Made by a program: the position numbers and the translations under genes | NCBI RefSeq assembly: GCF_000813985.1 | Contig: NZ_JWLJ01000001.1 | Location: forward strand, 248,001-312,000 | DNA length: 64,000 nt | DNA from: Ruegeria sp. ANG-R | GTDB lineage: Bacteria > Pseudomonadota > Alphaproteobacteria > Rhodobacterales > Rhodobacteraceae | Reading direction: 5' to 3' | Part shown: positions 27,545-36,484 of the stretch, piece by piece | Layout of the letters: each line of letters starts with the position of its first letter | Numbering within the stretch: the stretch's first letter is position 1 | Notes under the pieces: model-generated | Databases searched by the model: none | Told to the model about the DNA's origin: nothing | The model's input: only the letters and a program-made list of their open reading frames with translations

Positions 27545-27594
27545 GCGAGGGGCCAGCCCCTCGCGCTCCCCGGGATATTTTCGGCCAGATGAAG
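27545..27594 (+). repeat. intergenic element copy 3: GC hairpin plus GGATATTT core
   Basis: Hairpin GCGAGGGGC (27545-27553) / GCCCCTCGC (27556-27564) is followed by GCTCCCC and the core GGATATTT-TCGGCCAGATGAAG (27573-27594). It lies between the convergent M20 copy 3 and waaA, so it may also act as a two-way transcription end. Confidence 0.7.
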
Positions 27595-27611
27595 GGGGGC
27601 GGTGCGTTTTG

Positions 27612-28910
27612 TCAGTTGAGCGACAGGCGGGAACAGAGCGTATTGATCACCGTGTCCAGCGCGGATTCCTGTGTATTCACACAGGCTTTGGCCGCCGTTT
27701 GTGAGGCAGCTAACGCAGATTCGTCTGACAGCCAGAGGGCAACGGCATCTGATAACGTGCTGGCCGAGTTGATCTGGACCGCGCCTCCGGTTTCGATCAT
27801 TGGTTCGAAGGTTTCGGAAAAGTTGAAATAACCCGGCCCGGTGATCACTGCGGCCCCCGCCTGCGCGGGTTCAAAGGGATTGTGACCGCCGATTTCCTTC
27901 AGCGATCCCCCCAGGAATACGATCGGGCAAAGCGCGTACCAGGTTCCGGTTTCACCCAAAGTATCAGCGACATAAACCTGTGTGTCTGGCGTAATCGGCT
28001 GACCCGTGCTGCGTTGCGCTGTGGACATACCGGCGTCGTTGGTGAGGTTTAGGACCTCGCCCCTGCGTTCAGGGTGGCGCGGGATCAGCAGCAGCAGGAG
28101 GTCGGGCCAGCGCTGCAGCAATTGCCTGTGAGCCTGCAGAACGATGTCCTCTTCGCCTGTATGCGTGGAACTGGCGATCCACAACGGGCGGTTCGCTATC
28201 TGAGTCCCGATATCGGTCAGGGTTTCCTGATCCACTGGCAACGGATCGGACATGGCTTTGAGGTTGGTGCCGGGTTCAATACGGTCCGCATCAGCGCCCA
28301 TGTCGATCAGGTTATCGGCGGTTCTACTGTTCTGGGTCAAAAACACGTTGAAATGACCCAGAATGAAGCGTGCGGTGTTTGGACGCTTTTTCCAACCGGT
28401 GACCGATTTTTCAGACAGTCGCGCATTGAGCAGTGCCAGCGGCGTGCCCCGTTTGGCGGTCTCCACAATCAGGCGGGGCCAGATTTCGCTTTCGACAAAG
28501 ATCCCGGCATCAGGCTTCCAGTGGTCCAGAAATCGCCGCACCGGAGCGGCGCTGTCCAGTGGCGGGTATTGGTGGCGGGTGCGCGGGGGCAGGCGCTGGG
28601 CGATCAGCGCTGCGGACGTTGGAGTGCCCGAGGTGATCAGGAACTCGGTAGTGGGCAGACGCTTGGCCAAGCGCCGGATCAGGCTCAGGACCGAGAGGCT
28701 TTCACCCACGCTGGCGGCGTGAAACCAGATCAGTTGCCCTTTGGGGCGGGGCAGGCTGGCGTGGCCGAGCCGTTCCTGCTGGCGATTCTCGGGAACACCC
28801 GCAGCTTGCAGTTTGCTGCGCACTTTGTGCCAGACCAGTGGTCCGGCAATTGTGGTGAGACCGCAGTACAGGTTGTACAGCAGCGTCGGCTGTGCGCGGG
28901 TATCGGGCAT
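27612..28910 (-). CDS. waaA: 3-deoxy-D-manno-octulosonic acid (Kdo) transferase
   Basis: Adds Kdo from CMP-Kdo to lipid IVA at the inner face of the cytoplasmic membrane. This 432-residue GT-B enzyme has an N-terminal membrane-associating segment (LLYNLYCGLTTIAGPLVW) and the acceptor motif WFHAASVGES near residue 62. Further marks are VESEIWPRL near 138, the CMP-Kdo site region WIASSTHTGEED near 243, and GGSLKEIGGHNPFEPAQ near 335, where the catalytic architecture of the family lies. It starts one base after the moaA stop, so the two are co-transcribed despite unrelated functions. Confidence 0.95.
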   Translation of the reverse strand: MPDTRAQPTLLYNLYCGLTTIAGPLVWHKVRSKLQAAGVPENRQQERLGHASLPRPKGQLIWFHAASVGESLSVLSLIRRLAKRLPTTEFLITSGTPTSAALIAQRLPPRTRHQYPPLDSAAPVRRFLDHWKPDAGIFVESEIWPRLIVETAKRGTPLALLNARLSEKSVTGWKKRPNTARFILGHFNVFLTQNSRTADNLIDMGADADRIEPGTNLKAMSDPLPVDQETLTDIGTQIANRPLWIASSTHTGEEDIVLQAHRQLLQRWPDLLLLLIPRHPERRGEVLNLTNDAGMSTAQRSTGQPITPDTQVYVADTLGETGTWYALCPIVFLGGSLKEIGGHNPFEPAQAGAAVITGPGYFNFSETFEPMIETGGAVQINSASTLSDAVALWLSDESALAASQTAAKACVNTQESALDTVINTLCSRLSLN

Positions 28911-28911
28911 T

Positions 28912-29919
28912 TCAGCCGCCCGTATGGCTCATATGGCGGCTCATCTGGCCGTCGATTGCCTGCCGGGAATAGTCGAAGTCATGGCCCTTGGGTTTGAGGT
29001 TGATCGCGGTGCGGATCGCATCCTCAAGCGGCTGCTCGGTATCAGGGTGATCCCGCAGCGCGCCACGCAGGTCGGCCATGTCTTCCTGCCCGAGGCACAT
29101 GTACAACTCACCCGTGCAGGTCAGGCGCACGCGATTGCAGCTTTCGCAGAAATTATGGGACAACGGCGTGATGAAGCCGATTTTCTGACCGGTTTCTTCA
29201 AGTCGGACATAGCGGGCCGGCCCGCCGGTGCGTTCCGTCAGATCGGTGACGGTATAGTGGCTTTCGTATTCCTTGCGAACGTCCTTGAGAGACCAGTACT
29301 GATCAAGCCGGTCTTCATTGCCGATATCGCCCATGGGCATGACCTCGATCCAGGTCAGGTCCATATCACGCTCGGCGCACCATTCGGTGATTCTGGGCAA
29401 TTCGGGCTCGTTGAAGCCCTTCAGAGCCACGGCGTTGATCTTGATCCGCAGCCCGGCTTTCTGCGCTGCATCGATGCCGTTCAGCACCTGTTTCAGGCGG
29501 CCCCAGCGGGTGACCCGGGCGAACTTATCGTCGTCCAGTGTATCCAGAGAGACATTCACGCGCCGCACTCCGGCCGCATAAAGATCATCCGAGAAACGAT
29601 GCAGCTGAGAGCCATTGGTGGTCAGCGTGAGCTCTTTTAACGCGCCGCTGTCCAGATGCCGGGTCATGCTGTTGAAAAAGCTCATGATATTGCGACGGAC
29701 CAGAGGTTCGCCCCCGGTGATGCGCAGTTTCTCGACGCCCATATTCACGAAGGTCGTGCACATCCGATCAAGTTCCTCCAGCGTCAGCAGGTCTTTCTTC
29801 GGCAGAAAGGTCATGTTCTCGGACATGCAATAGACGCAGCGGAAGTCGCAGCGATCCGTAACGGAGACGCGAAGATAGGTGATGGCGCGGGCAAACGGGT
29901 CGATAAGCGGAGCTGTCAT
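28912..29919 (-). CDS. moaA: GTP 3',8-cyclase (molybdenum cofactor biosynthesis)
   Basis: A radical SAM enzyme converting GTP to the cyclic intermediate of molybdopterin synthesis. At 335 residues it has the radical SAM cluster CDFRCVYC (residues 24-31) and [11 protein letters not shown] near 65. The second C-terminal cluster reads [10 protein letters not shown] plus a third Cys in YMCLG, and the chain ends in the essential GG dipeptide. It supplies cofactor that the IorAB pair and other molybdoenzymes would need. It is divergent from a small lipoprotein gene across 91 bases and is followed by waaA. Confidence 0.97.
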   Translation of the reverse strand: MTAPLIDPFARAITYLRVSVTDRCDFRCVYCMSENMTFLPKKDLLTLEELDRMCTTFVNMGVEKLRITGGEPLVRRNIMSFFNSMTRHLDSGALKELTLTTNGSQLHRFSDDLYAAGVRRVNVSLDTLDDDKFARVTRWGRLKQVLNGIDAAQKAGLRIKINAVALKGFNEPELPRITEWCAERDMDLTWIEVMPMGDIGNEDRLDQYWSLKDVRKEYESHYTVTDLTERTGGPARYVRLEETGQKIGFITPLSHNFCESCNRVRLTCTGELYMCLGQEDMADLRGALRDHPDTEQPLEDAIRTAINLKPKGHDFDYSRQAIDGQMSRHMSHTGG

Positions 29920-30010
29920 GGCTCATAGGTAAAGCGGAGGCCGGTTCGCGGCAAGGGTCAACTGCGTTTTGGGCTGGTACAGATAGGCGCAGGGCACTAG
30001 GCTTTCTGTT

Positions 30011-30427
30011 ATGAAATACATGCTGATTTTGGTTCTTGTTCTGGTCGCTGGCTGTGATGCTGTTCGCTCCACGACGGATCGGGTTTTCGGAGGTTCGCCG
30101 GGCGAAGCAGAGGCCGCCCCAGCAGCGGCGGAGGTCACTGAGGCCCCCCCCGTGCCGGTGGCCGCTGCGACCGGGTGGGCTGGTGCTAAAACGACTGTCG
30201 CCGGGCTGGGCGATCCAAATACACCGGGACGCTGGCTGCAAACTCCGCTGGTTCAAACGGAAATCAACGGTCGTGTTGTCGTGCCGCGTACAGGTGCACA
30301 AGCCTATGTTACGCTTGTTCCCGCGCCAGGGCCCGCAGGTGGCGGTAGTCGGCTGTCGCTCGAGGCGATGCGCGCACTATTGGTGCCATTCGATGAACTG
30401 GTGGAGCTGGAAGTTTATTCCGACTGA
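30011..30427 (+). CDS. hypothetical lipoprotein
   Basis: A 138-residue protein with a lipoprotein signal (MKYMLILVLVLVAGC, lipobox LVAGC with Cys15). An Ala/Pro/Glu-rich linker (EAAPAAAEVTEAPP) is followed by a small domain, GLGDPNTPGRWLQTPLV then VPRTGAQAYVTLVP. The Asp at +2 after the Cys suggests it may stay in the inner membrane by the Lol rule, known mainly from enterobacteria. I do not recognise the domain. Its last 13 bases overlap the 3' end of the alkD-like gene on the other strand. Confidence 0.8.
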   Translation: MKYMLILVLVLVAGCDAVRSTTDRVFGGSPGEAEAAPAAAEVTEAPPVPVAAATGWAGAKTTVAGLGDPNTPGRWLQTPLVQTEINGRVVVPRTGAQAYVTLVPAPGPAGGGSRLSLEAMRALLVPFDELVELEVYSD

Positions 30428-31098
30428 GCGCGCAGGTATTTTCCGGCTTCTTTGCGGGCAAAGGGTTTCATTGCTTCACCATGCTTTTCCAGAAACTCCA
30501 GCACACGTTTGGGGTCATGCTTTGATAACTCGCGCAGCCACCATGCGATGGCTTTCTGGATAAACCAATCCCGGTCAGGGACGTAGCCTGCAGCCCAACC
30601 AAGAATGCGGTCGCGGCAAAGCAACTCTTCGGGTTTCGGATGGTTCTGTTTCGTCCAGGGCAGGGTGGCGACCAAAGCGGCACGTTTGGTCCACATATGC
30701 CCTGACCCGGTCCAGCGTTCGACCTGATCCAGCCGCTGAGGGGCGGCAGACAGGCGCTTTTGCATCGCCATGCAGGCGTGATCAGCCACGGCCCAGGCGT
30801 CGAAATCGGGCAACCAGCTTTGCAACAAATCCCACACTGCGTCATCGGGACGGATACGGGCCTGGGTCAGCAGCTTGGCCGCAGCGACCCGCGCCTCGTG
30901 GATGTTGGTTTGCCACAAACCGTCGGCAACAGTTATGCGGTCGGCGACGTCAAGTTCGCGCCGCCAAGCCTTGGTCAGATCGTTCAGAACCGGGTTCGGA
31001 ACACCCAGATAGGGGCGGTCAACCTTGTGGTAGGCCGCCACTTGTTCTGCGCGGTCAGGATCGGCATGGGCTTTGATCTGATCCAGATAGGCTTGCAT
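30415..31098 (-). CDS. AlkD-family DNA alkylation repair glycosylase
   Basis: A 227-residue all-helical HEAT-like protein of the AlkC/AlkD family, which removes alkylated bases such as 3- and 7-methyl purines. Supporting stretches are YLGVPNPVLNDLTKAWRRE near residue 29, SWLPDFDAWAVADHAC near 93, WTKRAALVATLPW near 136, and KAIAWWLRELSKHDPKRVLEFL near 182. The last contains the conserved Trp/Arg cluster of the lesion-recognition face. It begins 6 bases after glmS, so it is third in the glmU-glmS-alkD run. Confidence 0.88.
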   Translation of the reverse strand: MQAYLDQIKAHADPDRAEQVAAYHKVDRPYLGVPNPVLNDLTKAWRRELDVADRITVADGLWQTNIHEARVAAAKLLTQARIRPDDAVWDLLQSWLPDFDAWAVADHACMAMQKRLSAAPQRLDQVERWTGSGHMWTKRAALVATLPWTKQNHPKPEELLCRDRILGWAAGYVPDRDWFIQKAIAWWLRELSKHDPKRVLEFLEKHGEAMKPFARKEAGKYLRAQSE

Positions 31099-31104
31099 AC
31101 GGGG

Positions 31105-32928
31105 TCACTCGACCGTGACTGATTTCGCCAGATTGCGAGGCTGATCGACGTCTGTGCCTTTGGCAACAGCCGTATGGTAGGCCAGCAACTGTGCAGGAAC
31201 TGAGTACAGGATCGGCGCAAGGCTGGTGTGGACATGCGGCATCCGGATCGTGCTCCAGACACCGTCCTCCGCCTCGTCGATACCATCGTCGTCCGAGACA
31301 AGGATGACCTTACCCTTACGCGCCATCACTTCCTGCATGTTGGAAACAGTCTTGTCGAATACCGCATCTCGCGGGGCCATGACGACGACCGGCATATGCT
31401 TGTCAATCAGGGCGATCGGGCCGTGCTTAAGTTCACCCGAAGCATAACCTTCGGCGTGGATATAGCTGATTTCCTTGAGTTTCAGCGCACCTTCCATGGC
31501 CAGCGGGTACATGAGGCCGCGCCCCAGGAACAGCACGTCGCGCGCCTCGGACAGGCGCTGGGCAGACTGGCGAACAGCGTCGTTCTGATCCAGAGCTGCA
31601 TTCAGAACTGTCGGCAATCCACGAAGGGCGGCCGCGTGATCGGCAATCTCTTCATCTGACAAAGTGCCGCGATCTGCCGCCGCCTTCAGGGCCAGCATCA
31701 GCAGAACACTAAGCTGGCAAGTGAAGGCCTTGGTCGAAGCGACCCCGATTTCAACGCCAGCATGGATCGGCAATGCAACATCGCTTTCACGCGCAATCGA
31801 GCTTTCGGCGACATTGACGACCGATACGATCTTGTCCGCCTTGCCCTCGCAATAGCGCAACGCCGCCAGCGTGTCGGCGGTTTCGCCGGATTGACTGACA
31901 AACAGCGCCAAAGTCCGGTCCGAGATCGGAGGTTCGCGATAGCGGAACTCGCTGGCGATATCGACTTCAACAGGCATCTTGGCCAGTTGTTCGAACCAGT
32001 ACTTCGCCGTCAGACAGGCATAGAATGCCGTGCCGCAGGCCACCATGGTCAGACGGTCCAGCTTGGTGAAATCCAGATCACCACCCGGCAACACCACATG
32101 ATTACCACCGGTCGGAAGATACGAGCGGATGGCTTCGGCCACCACAACAGGCTGCTCGGCAATTTCCTTGGCCATATAATGCTTGTGGCCGCCTTTGTCG
32201 GCACGGGTCTGATCGATTTGAATTTGCCGGACTTCGCGGTTGGCAAGCTCACCGGTTTCGGTTCGAATCTCCAGCGAAGTGCGGGTCAGAACCGCCCGAT
32301 CGCCTTCTTCAAGATAGGTGATGCGATCGGTCAGCGGGGCCAATGCGATAGCGTCCGAACCGACAAACATCTCACCCTCGCCATGGCCTATCGCCAGAGG
32401 CGAGCCCTTACGCGCTGCGACGATCAAATCTTCTTGTCCGTCGAATAGGAAGGCGAGTGCGAATGCGCCTTTGAGCCGGTCGATGGTCTTGAACGCTGCG
32501 TCAATCGGTGATTGTCCTTCGGACATGTACCGTTCTGTCATCAAGGCAACGGTCTCGGTGTCAGTGTCCGTGACGAAGTCAACACCGTGTTCAGCCAACT
32601 CTGCCCGCAGTTCGCGATAGTTTTCGACGATACCATTGTGCACAACAGCGACAGGTCCCGCCTTGTGTGGGTGCGCGTTGTTCACTGATGGCGCCCCATG
32701 GGTCGCCCAGCGGGTATGACCGATGCCGGATTTCCCGGCCAATGGCTCATGCACCAAAAGGTCGCTCAGGTTCACCAACTTGCCGACAGCCCGACGACGC
32801 CCAAGCGCGCCATCATTAACTGTAGCGATACCCGCACTGTCATAGCCGCGATACTCAAGTCGCTTCAGGGCTTCGACCAGAATAGGGGCGGCTTCGTGGC
32901 TGCCCAGAACACCAACAATTCCACACAT
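31105..32928 (-). CDS. glmS: glutamine-fructose-6-phosphate aminotransferase (isomerizing)
   Basis: Makes glucosamine-6-phosphate, first step of UDP-GlcNAc synthesis. The 607 residues comprise an N-terminal class II glutaminase with nucleophile Cys2 (MCGIVGVLG), RGYDSAGIA and TRWATHG. Two SIS sugar-isomerase domains follow (CGTAFYACL near residue 303 and LFVSQSGETADTL near 347). The C-terminus LAKSVTVE is the conserved closing sequence. GGAG lies upstream in the 3-base gap region after glmU, so the pair is co-transcribed. No glmS ribozyme sequence is present, as expected outside Gram-positives. Confidence 0.98.
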   Translation of the reverse strand: MCGIVGVLGSHEAAPILVEALKRLEYRGYDSAGIATVNDGALGRRRAVGKLVNLSDLLVHEPLAGKSGIGHTRWATHGAPSVNNAHPHKAGPVAVVHNGIVENYRELRAELAEHGVDFVTDTDTETVALMTERYMSEGQSPIDAAFKTIDRLKGAFALAFLFDGQEDLIVAARKGSPLAIGHGEGEMFVGSDAIALAPLTDRITYLEEGDRAVLTRTSLEIRTETGELANREVRQIQIDQTRADKGGHKHYMAKEIAEQPVVVAEAIRSYLPTGGNHVVLPGGDLDFTKLDRLTMVACGTAFYACLTAKYWFEQLAKMPVEVDIASEFRYREPPISDRTLALFVSQSGETADTLAALRYCEGKADKIVSVVNVAESSIARESDVALPIHAGVEIGVASTKAFTCQLSVLLMLALKAAADRGTLSDEEIADHAAALRGLPTVLNAALDQNDAVRQSAQRLSEARDVLFLGRGLMYPLAMEGALKLKEISYIHAEGYASGELKHGPIALIDKHMPVVVMAPRDAVFDKTVSNMQEVMARKGKVILVSDDDGIDEAEDGVWSTIRMPHVHTSLAPILYSVPAQLLAYHTAVAKGTDVDQPRNLAKSVTVE

Positions 32929-32931
32929 AAT

Positions 32932-34284
32932 TCAGGCTCCTTTGTCGCGGCGAGCCTTCTTCGCCTTCAAAATTTCAAACAATTTGCGCGCATAGCCGGG
33001 CTTATTCTCTTGCTTGGCACGCGCCACGGCCAATGCGTCTGGCTCAACATCCTTGGTCACTACGGTCCCGGTGGCGGTCATCGCGCCGTCACCCAGAGTG
33101 ACCGGGGCCACCAGCATCGTGTTCGATCCGATGAACACGTTTTCCCCGATGGTCGTTTTGTGCTTCATCACGCCGTCATAGTTGCAGGTGATGGTCCCCG
33201 CCCCGATATTCGTCGCCGCCCCGACCGAGGCGTCGCCGATATAGCTGAGATGATTCACCTTTGCGCCCTCGGAGATATCGGCGTTCTTGATCTCGACAAA
33301 GTTGCCGATTTTTGCGTTTTCGGCCAGTTCCGTTCCCGGACGCAGCCGTGCGTAGGGGCCAACCACCGCGCCCCGGCTGACATGGCAGCCTTCGAGATGT
33401 GAAAACGCCCGGATCGTTGCACCGCTTTCCACGGTCACGCCGGGGCCAAAAACCACATTGGGCTCGATCACGGTGTCGCGGCCTATGACGGTATCTGCAG
33501 CCAGATAGACCGTCTCGGGTGCCATCAGAGTGACCCCAAGACCGAGCAGTTCGGATCGTGCCTGTGCCTGAAACACCGCATCTGCCGCCGCCAGATCCGC
33601 GCGGGAGTTAACACCCAATGTCTGCGCTTCATCGCAGGCAACGGCAGTCACGTTCAAACCCCTTCCGCGGGCGATCTCAACGACGTCGGTCAAATAGTAT
33701 TCACCAGAGGCGTTGTCGTTTCCAACCGCATCAATCAACGAGAACAGGGTTTCAGCGTTACAAGCCAAAAGGCCTGAGTTACAGAAGGTTATGGCGCGCT
33801 CAGTATCCGAAGCGTCCTTGAATTCGACAATCCGCTCCAGTGTGTCGCCATTCATGACCAAGCGGCCATATCGCGCGGGATCTGCGGCTTCGAATCCAAG
33901 AATGACCAGATCATTGTCTGCTCGTGTCGCGATCATCCGTTCCAGAGTGTCCGGCTGCAAAAACGGGGTGTCTCCATACAAGACAACCACATCCCCCTGA
34001 AAACCGTCCAGCGCCGACCGCGCTTGGGCAACGGCGTGAGCAGTGCCAAGCTGCTCTTCCTGCACTGCGATGCTGGCGTTTTCATCTTCGGCTTCTGCTA
34101 CGGCTGCCACGGCTTCGGCTCCGTGGCCGGTGACAATCACGGTGCGTTCGGGTGACAGAACCGCTCCGGCACGCATGGCGTGGACCAGCATCGGGGCTTG
34201 CGCAATAGGGTGCAGGACTTTGGGAATATCAGAGTTCATCCTTGTGCCTTTTCCGGCGGCAAGAATGACAAGGGCGGTGCTCAT
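32932..34284 (-). CDS. glmU: bifunctional GlcN-1-P acetyltransferase / GlcNAc-1-P uridyltransferase
   Basis: The last two steps to UDP-GlcNAc, feeding peptidoglycan and LPS. 450 residues: an N-terminal pyrophosphorylase with LAAGKGTRMNSDIPKVLHPI, and GTAHAVAQA near residue 80. A left-handed beta helix of hexapeptide repeats runs from about 250 and ends with KQENKPGYARK. The acetyltransferase site His is in the region VVGPYARLRPGTELAENAKIG. It is first gene of the glmU-glmS-alkD operon and divergent from gph across about 134 bases. Confidence 0.97.
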   Translation of the reverse strand: MSTALVILAAGKGTRMNSDIPKVLHPIAQAPMLVHAMRAGAVLSPERTVIVTGHGAEAVAAVAEAEDENASIAVQEEQLGTAHAVAQARSALDGFQGDVVVLYGDTPFLQPDTLERMIATRADNDLVILGFEAADPARYGRLVMNGDTLERIVEFKDASDTERAITFCNSGLLACNAETLFSLIDAVGNDNASGEYYLTDVVEIARGRGLNVTAVACDEAQTLGVNSRADLAAADAVFQAQARSELLGLGVTLMAPETVYLAADTVIGRDTVIEPNVVFGPGVTVESGATIRAFSHLEGCHVSRGAVVGPYARLRPGTELAENAKIGNFVEIKNADISEGAKVNHLSYIGDASVGAATNIGAGTITCNYDGVMKHKTTIGENVFIGSNTMLVAPVTLGDGAMTATGTVVTKDVEPDALAVARAKQENKPGYARKLFEILKAKKARRDKGA

Positions 34285-34418
34285 GAAATCGTTTTCTCTT
34301 TTGTTTTGTCGCCGCCCGTTTTATCCGCTGTGGGCAAAGGCGCAAGCGGTTCAGCCATCAAAGAAGATTGCCGTTTGCAACACGACATGGCGGATTCCCG
34401 CCGGTTCAGGAGGTGAGT

Positions 34419-35090
34419 ATGCGAACGGTAATCTTCGATCTGGATGGAACTTTGGCGGATACATCCGGCGATTTGCTGGCCGCCGCGAACCAGTGTTTCC
34501 GCCAGATGGGCCATGGCGATGTGCTGACGCCCGAGCGTGATGCGGCGGTCGCAGTGCGTGGGGCACGACTGATGTTGTCTCATGGATTGAAACGGGTCGG
34601 TGCCTATGATGCGGATGTTGTCGAGGCCTACTATCCGATCTTTCTCGACGTCTATGGTCAGGCGATCGATACGCATACCTATTTCTACCCCGGCGCGCTT
34701 GAGGCCGTAGAGGCGCTCAAAGGCGCGGGCTATGGGGTGGGTATCTGCACGAACAAACCCGAGGGTCTTGCAGATTTGCTGCTGACCCGATTGGGTGTTC
34801 GGGACCGGTTCGCATCGTTGGTGGGGGCCGATACGTTGCCGGTGCGCAAACCCGACCCCGAGCCTCTTCGCGAAGCGGCCCGCCGCGCCGGAGGGCATCC
34901 CGATCACTGCGTTCTGATCGGCGACTCGGATACCGACCGGAACACGGCTCGGGCTGCAGGTGTGCCATCGGTTCTGGTGACGTTCGGCCCTTCGGGCGAC
35001 GATATGGCCGCGCTGGAGCCCGAGGGGCTGTTGGATCATTTCGATAATTTACCGAAACTGGTCTCCGATTTGATCGGAGCAGCCGTGTGA
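34419..35090 (+). CDS. gph: phosphoglycolate phosphatase (HAD superfamily)
   Basis: A 223-residue HAD hydrolase. Motif I DLDGTLADTSG (residues 6-16) has the nucleophile and acid Asp; motif II is the Thr in VGICTNKPEG near 108; motif III Lys is in RKPDPEPL near 144; motif IV is LIGDSDTDRNTA near 166. The alpha-helical cap is of the Gph type. It salvages 2-phosphoglycolate to glycolate, linking to the glyoxylate enzyme GlcB nearby. Start 34419 is set by AGGAGGTGAGT directly upstream; an in-frame ATG at 34368 is rejected. Confidence 0.9.
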   Translation: MRTVIFDLDGTLADTSGDLLAAANQCFRQMGHGDVLTPERDAAVAVRGARLMLSHGLKRVGAYDADVVEAYYPIFLDVYGQAIDTHTYFYPGALEAVEALKGAGYGVGICTNKPEGLADLLLTRLGVRDRFASLVGADTLPVRKPDPEPLREAARRAGGHPDHCVLIGDSDTDRNTARAAGVPSVLVTFGPSGDDMAALEPEGLLDHFDNLPKLVSDLIGAAV

Positions 35091-35129
35091 TCCCTTGACC
35101 TGCCTCATGCACAGTATCAATACAGGCGT

Positions 35130-36320
35130 ATGACCGAGACATTCACGGGTAATTTCACCCAGCAGGAACCCATTCCCGAAGAGGCAATCGAAGCCGCAAT
35201 GACCGTGCTGCGCCATGGTCGGCTACATCGTTACAACGTCGCGCCGGGGGAGTTGAGCGAGACGGCTTTGCTGGAGCAGGAATTCGCTGCGCAAATGGGC
35301 GCGAAATACTGTCTGGCTGTATCTTCAGGCGGTTACGCTTTGGCCACGGCGCTGCGCGCTGTTGGCGTAAAACCGGGCGATGCGGTGCTGACCAACGCGT
35401 TCACGCTGGCTCCGGTGCCTGGGTCAATTGCGTCAGTGGGTGCAAGACCCGTCTTTGTTGGTGTGACCGAGGACTTGACCATCGATCTGGATGATCTCGA
35501 GGCCAAGCTGGATCAGGCGCGTGTGCTGATGCTCAGCCATATGCGCGGGCATCTGTGTGATATGGATCGGCTGATGCAGATGTGCGACGCGGCAGGTGTG
35601 ATCGTGATCGAAGATTGCGCGCATACAATGGGTGCCGCGTGGCGCGGGCAGCTGTCGGGGCGGCAGGGGGCTGTCGGATGCTATTCGTGCCAGACGTATA
35701 AGCATGTCAACTCGGGCGAGGGCGGGCTGCTGATCACCGATGACCCGGAACTGGCGGCGAAGGCCACGATGTTGTCCGGGTCCTACATGCTGTACGAGCG
35801 TCACCTGGCCGCGCCTGGGCCCGAGGTTTTCGAGCGGATCAAATACACCACACCCAATGTCTCGGGCCGGATGGACAATCTGCGCGCCGCGATCCTGCGC
35901 CCTCAACTCCGCGATCTGGACCGGCAGGTGCAGCGCTGGAATGAGCGTTATGATGAAATCGAGCGCGGTCTGCGGGAGACGCCCGGATTGACGATTGTGG
36001 AGCGACCGGAAGGCGAAACATATGTGGGCTCATCAATCCAGTTCCTGTTGCTGGACTGGTCGCCCGAGCGCATTGCTGATGTGATCCGCCGTTGCGCCGC
36101 GCGCGGGGTCGAGCTGAAATGGTTCGGCGGGGCCGAGCCCTCGGGCTTTACCTCACGCTATGACAGCTGGCGCTATGCAGAGAGCGACCGGATGCCCGCA
36201 AGTGACCGAATCTTGTCAGGGATCATGGATATGCGCGTGCCACTGACATTCTCGCTGGAGGATTGTCGTCAGATCGCGCGCATTATCCGCGCCGAGGTCA
36301 GCGCAGTTTATCAGTCGTAA
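35130..36320 (+). CDS. DegT/DnrJ/EryC1/StrS-family PLP aminotransferase
   Basis: A 396-residue fold-type I aminotransferase of the sugar-aminotransferase family. YCLAVSSGGYALATALRAVG near residue 61 binds phosphate; VIEDCAHTMGA near 156 holds the PLP Asp. CQTYKHVNSGEGGLL near 187 has the Schiff-base lysine in an unusual QTYKHVNSGEGG form, where sugar enzymes usually read S-x-H-x-K. The substrate may therefore not be a nucleotide sugar. No sugar-modification genes are next to it. It is followed by a strong terminator and preceded by gph (39-base gap). Confidence 0.88.
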   Translation: MTETFTGNFTQQEPIPEEAIEAAMTVLRHGRLHRYNVAPGELSETALLEQEFAAQMGAKYCLAVSSGGYALATALRAVGVKPGDAVLTNAFTLAPVPGSIASVGARPVFVGVTEDLTIDLDDLEAKLDQARVLMLSHMRGHLCDMDRLMQMCDAAGVIVIEDCAHTMGAAWRGQLSGRQGAVGCYSCQTYKHVNSGEGGLLITDDPELAAKATMLSGSYMLYERHLAAPGPEVFERIKYTTPNVSGRMDNLRAAILRPQLRDLDRQVQRWNERYDEIERGLRETPGLTIVERPEGETYVGSSIQFLLLDWSPERIADVIRRCAARGVELKWFGGAEPSGFTSRYDSWRYAESDRMPASDRILSGIMDMRVPLTFSLEDCRQIARIIRAEVSAVYQS

Positions 36321-36365
36321 TCCAGTGGAGTGTGCTTTCAGCGCACGCTCGATATTCTTGAAAAC

Positions 36366-36396
36366 GCCGCCCCATGGAGGGGCGGCTTCTTGTTTT
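36366..36396 (+). terminator. rho-independent terminator after the aminotransferase gene
   Basis: A perfect 8-base-pair stem GCCGCCCC (36366-36373) / GGGGCGGC (36379-36386), loop ATGGA, is followed by TTCTTGTTTT. It isolates the upstream unit from ivd. Confidence 0.9.
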
Positions 36397-36412
36397 GGTC
36401 CGCGCGTCGTCG

Positions 36413-36460
36413 TTGACCGGGGGTGGATTCGCTGCTATTTGATTATTGAACATTTGTTCA
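36413..36460 (+). promoter_or_regulatory. ivd promoter with TGAACA-TT-TGTTCA palindrome
   Basis: TTGACC (36413-36418) and TATTTG (36436-36441) are 17 bases apart. The 14-base perfect inverted repeat TGAACATTTGTTCA (36447-36460) sits at the expected transcript start, where a bound repressor would block initiation. No regulator gene adjoins the operon, so the cognate factor must be encoded elsewhere. Confidence 0.55.
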
Positions 36461-36484
36461 TTAACGCAGCCGGAGGGACCCTGC

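Noticed and set aside
32929..32931. glmS ribozyme upstream of glmS
   Set aside because: Only three bases separate glmU from glmS, leaving no room for the ribozyme.
36446..36484. TTG start extending ivd by 13 codons
   Set aside because: It would place the operator palindrome inside the coding region; GGAGGG selects the ATG at 36485.
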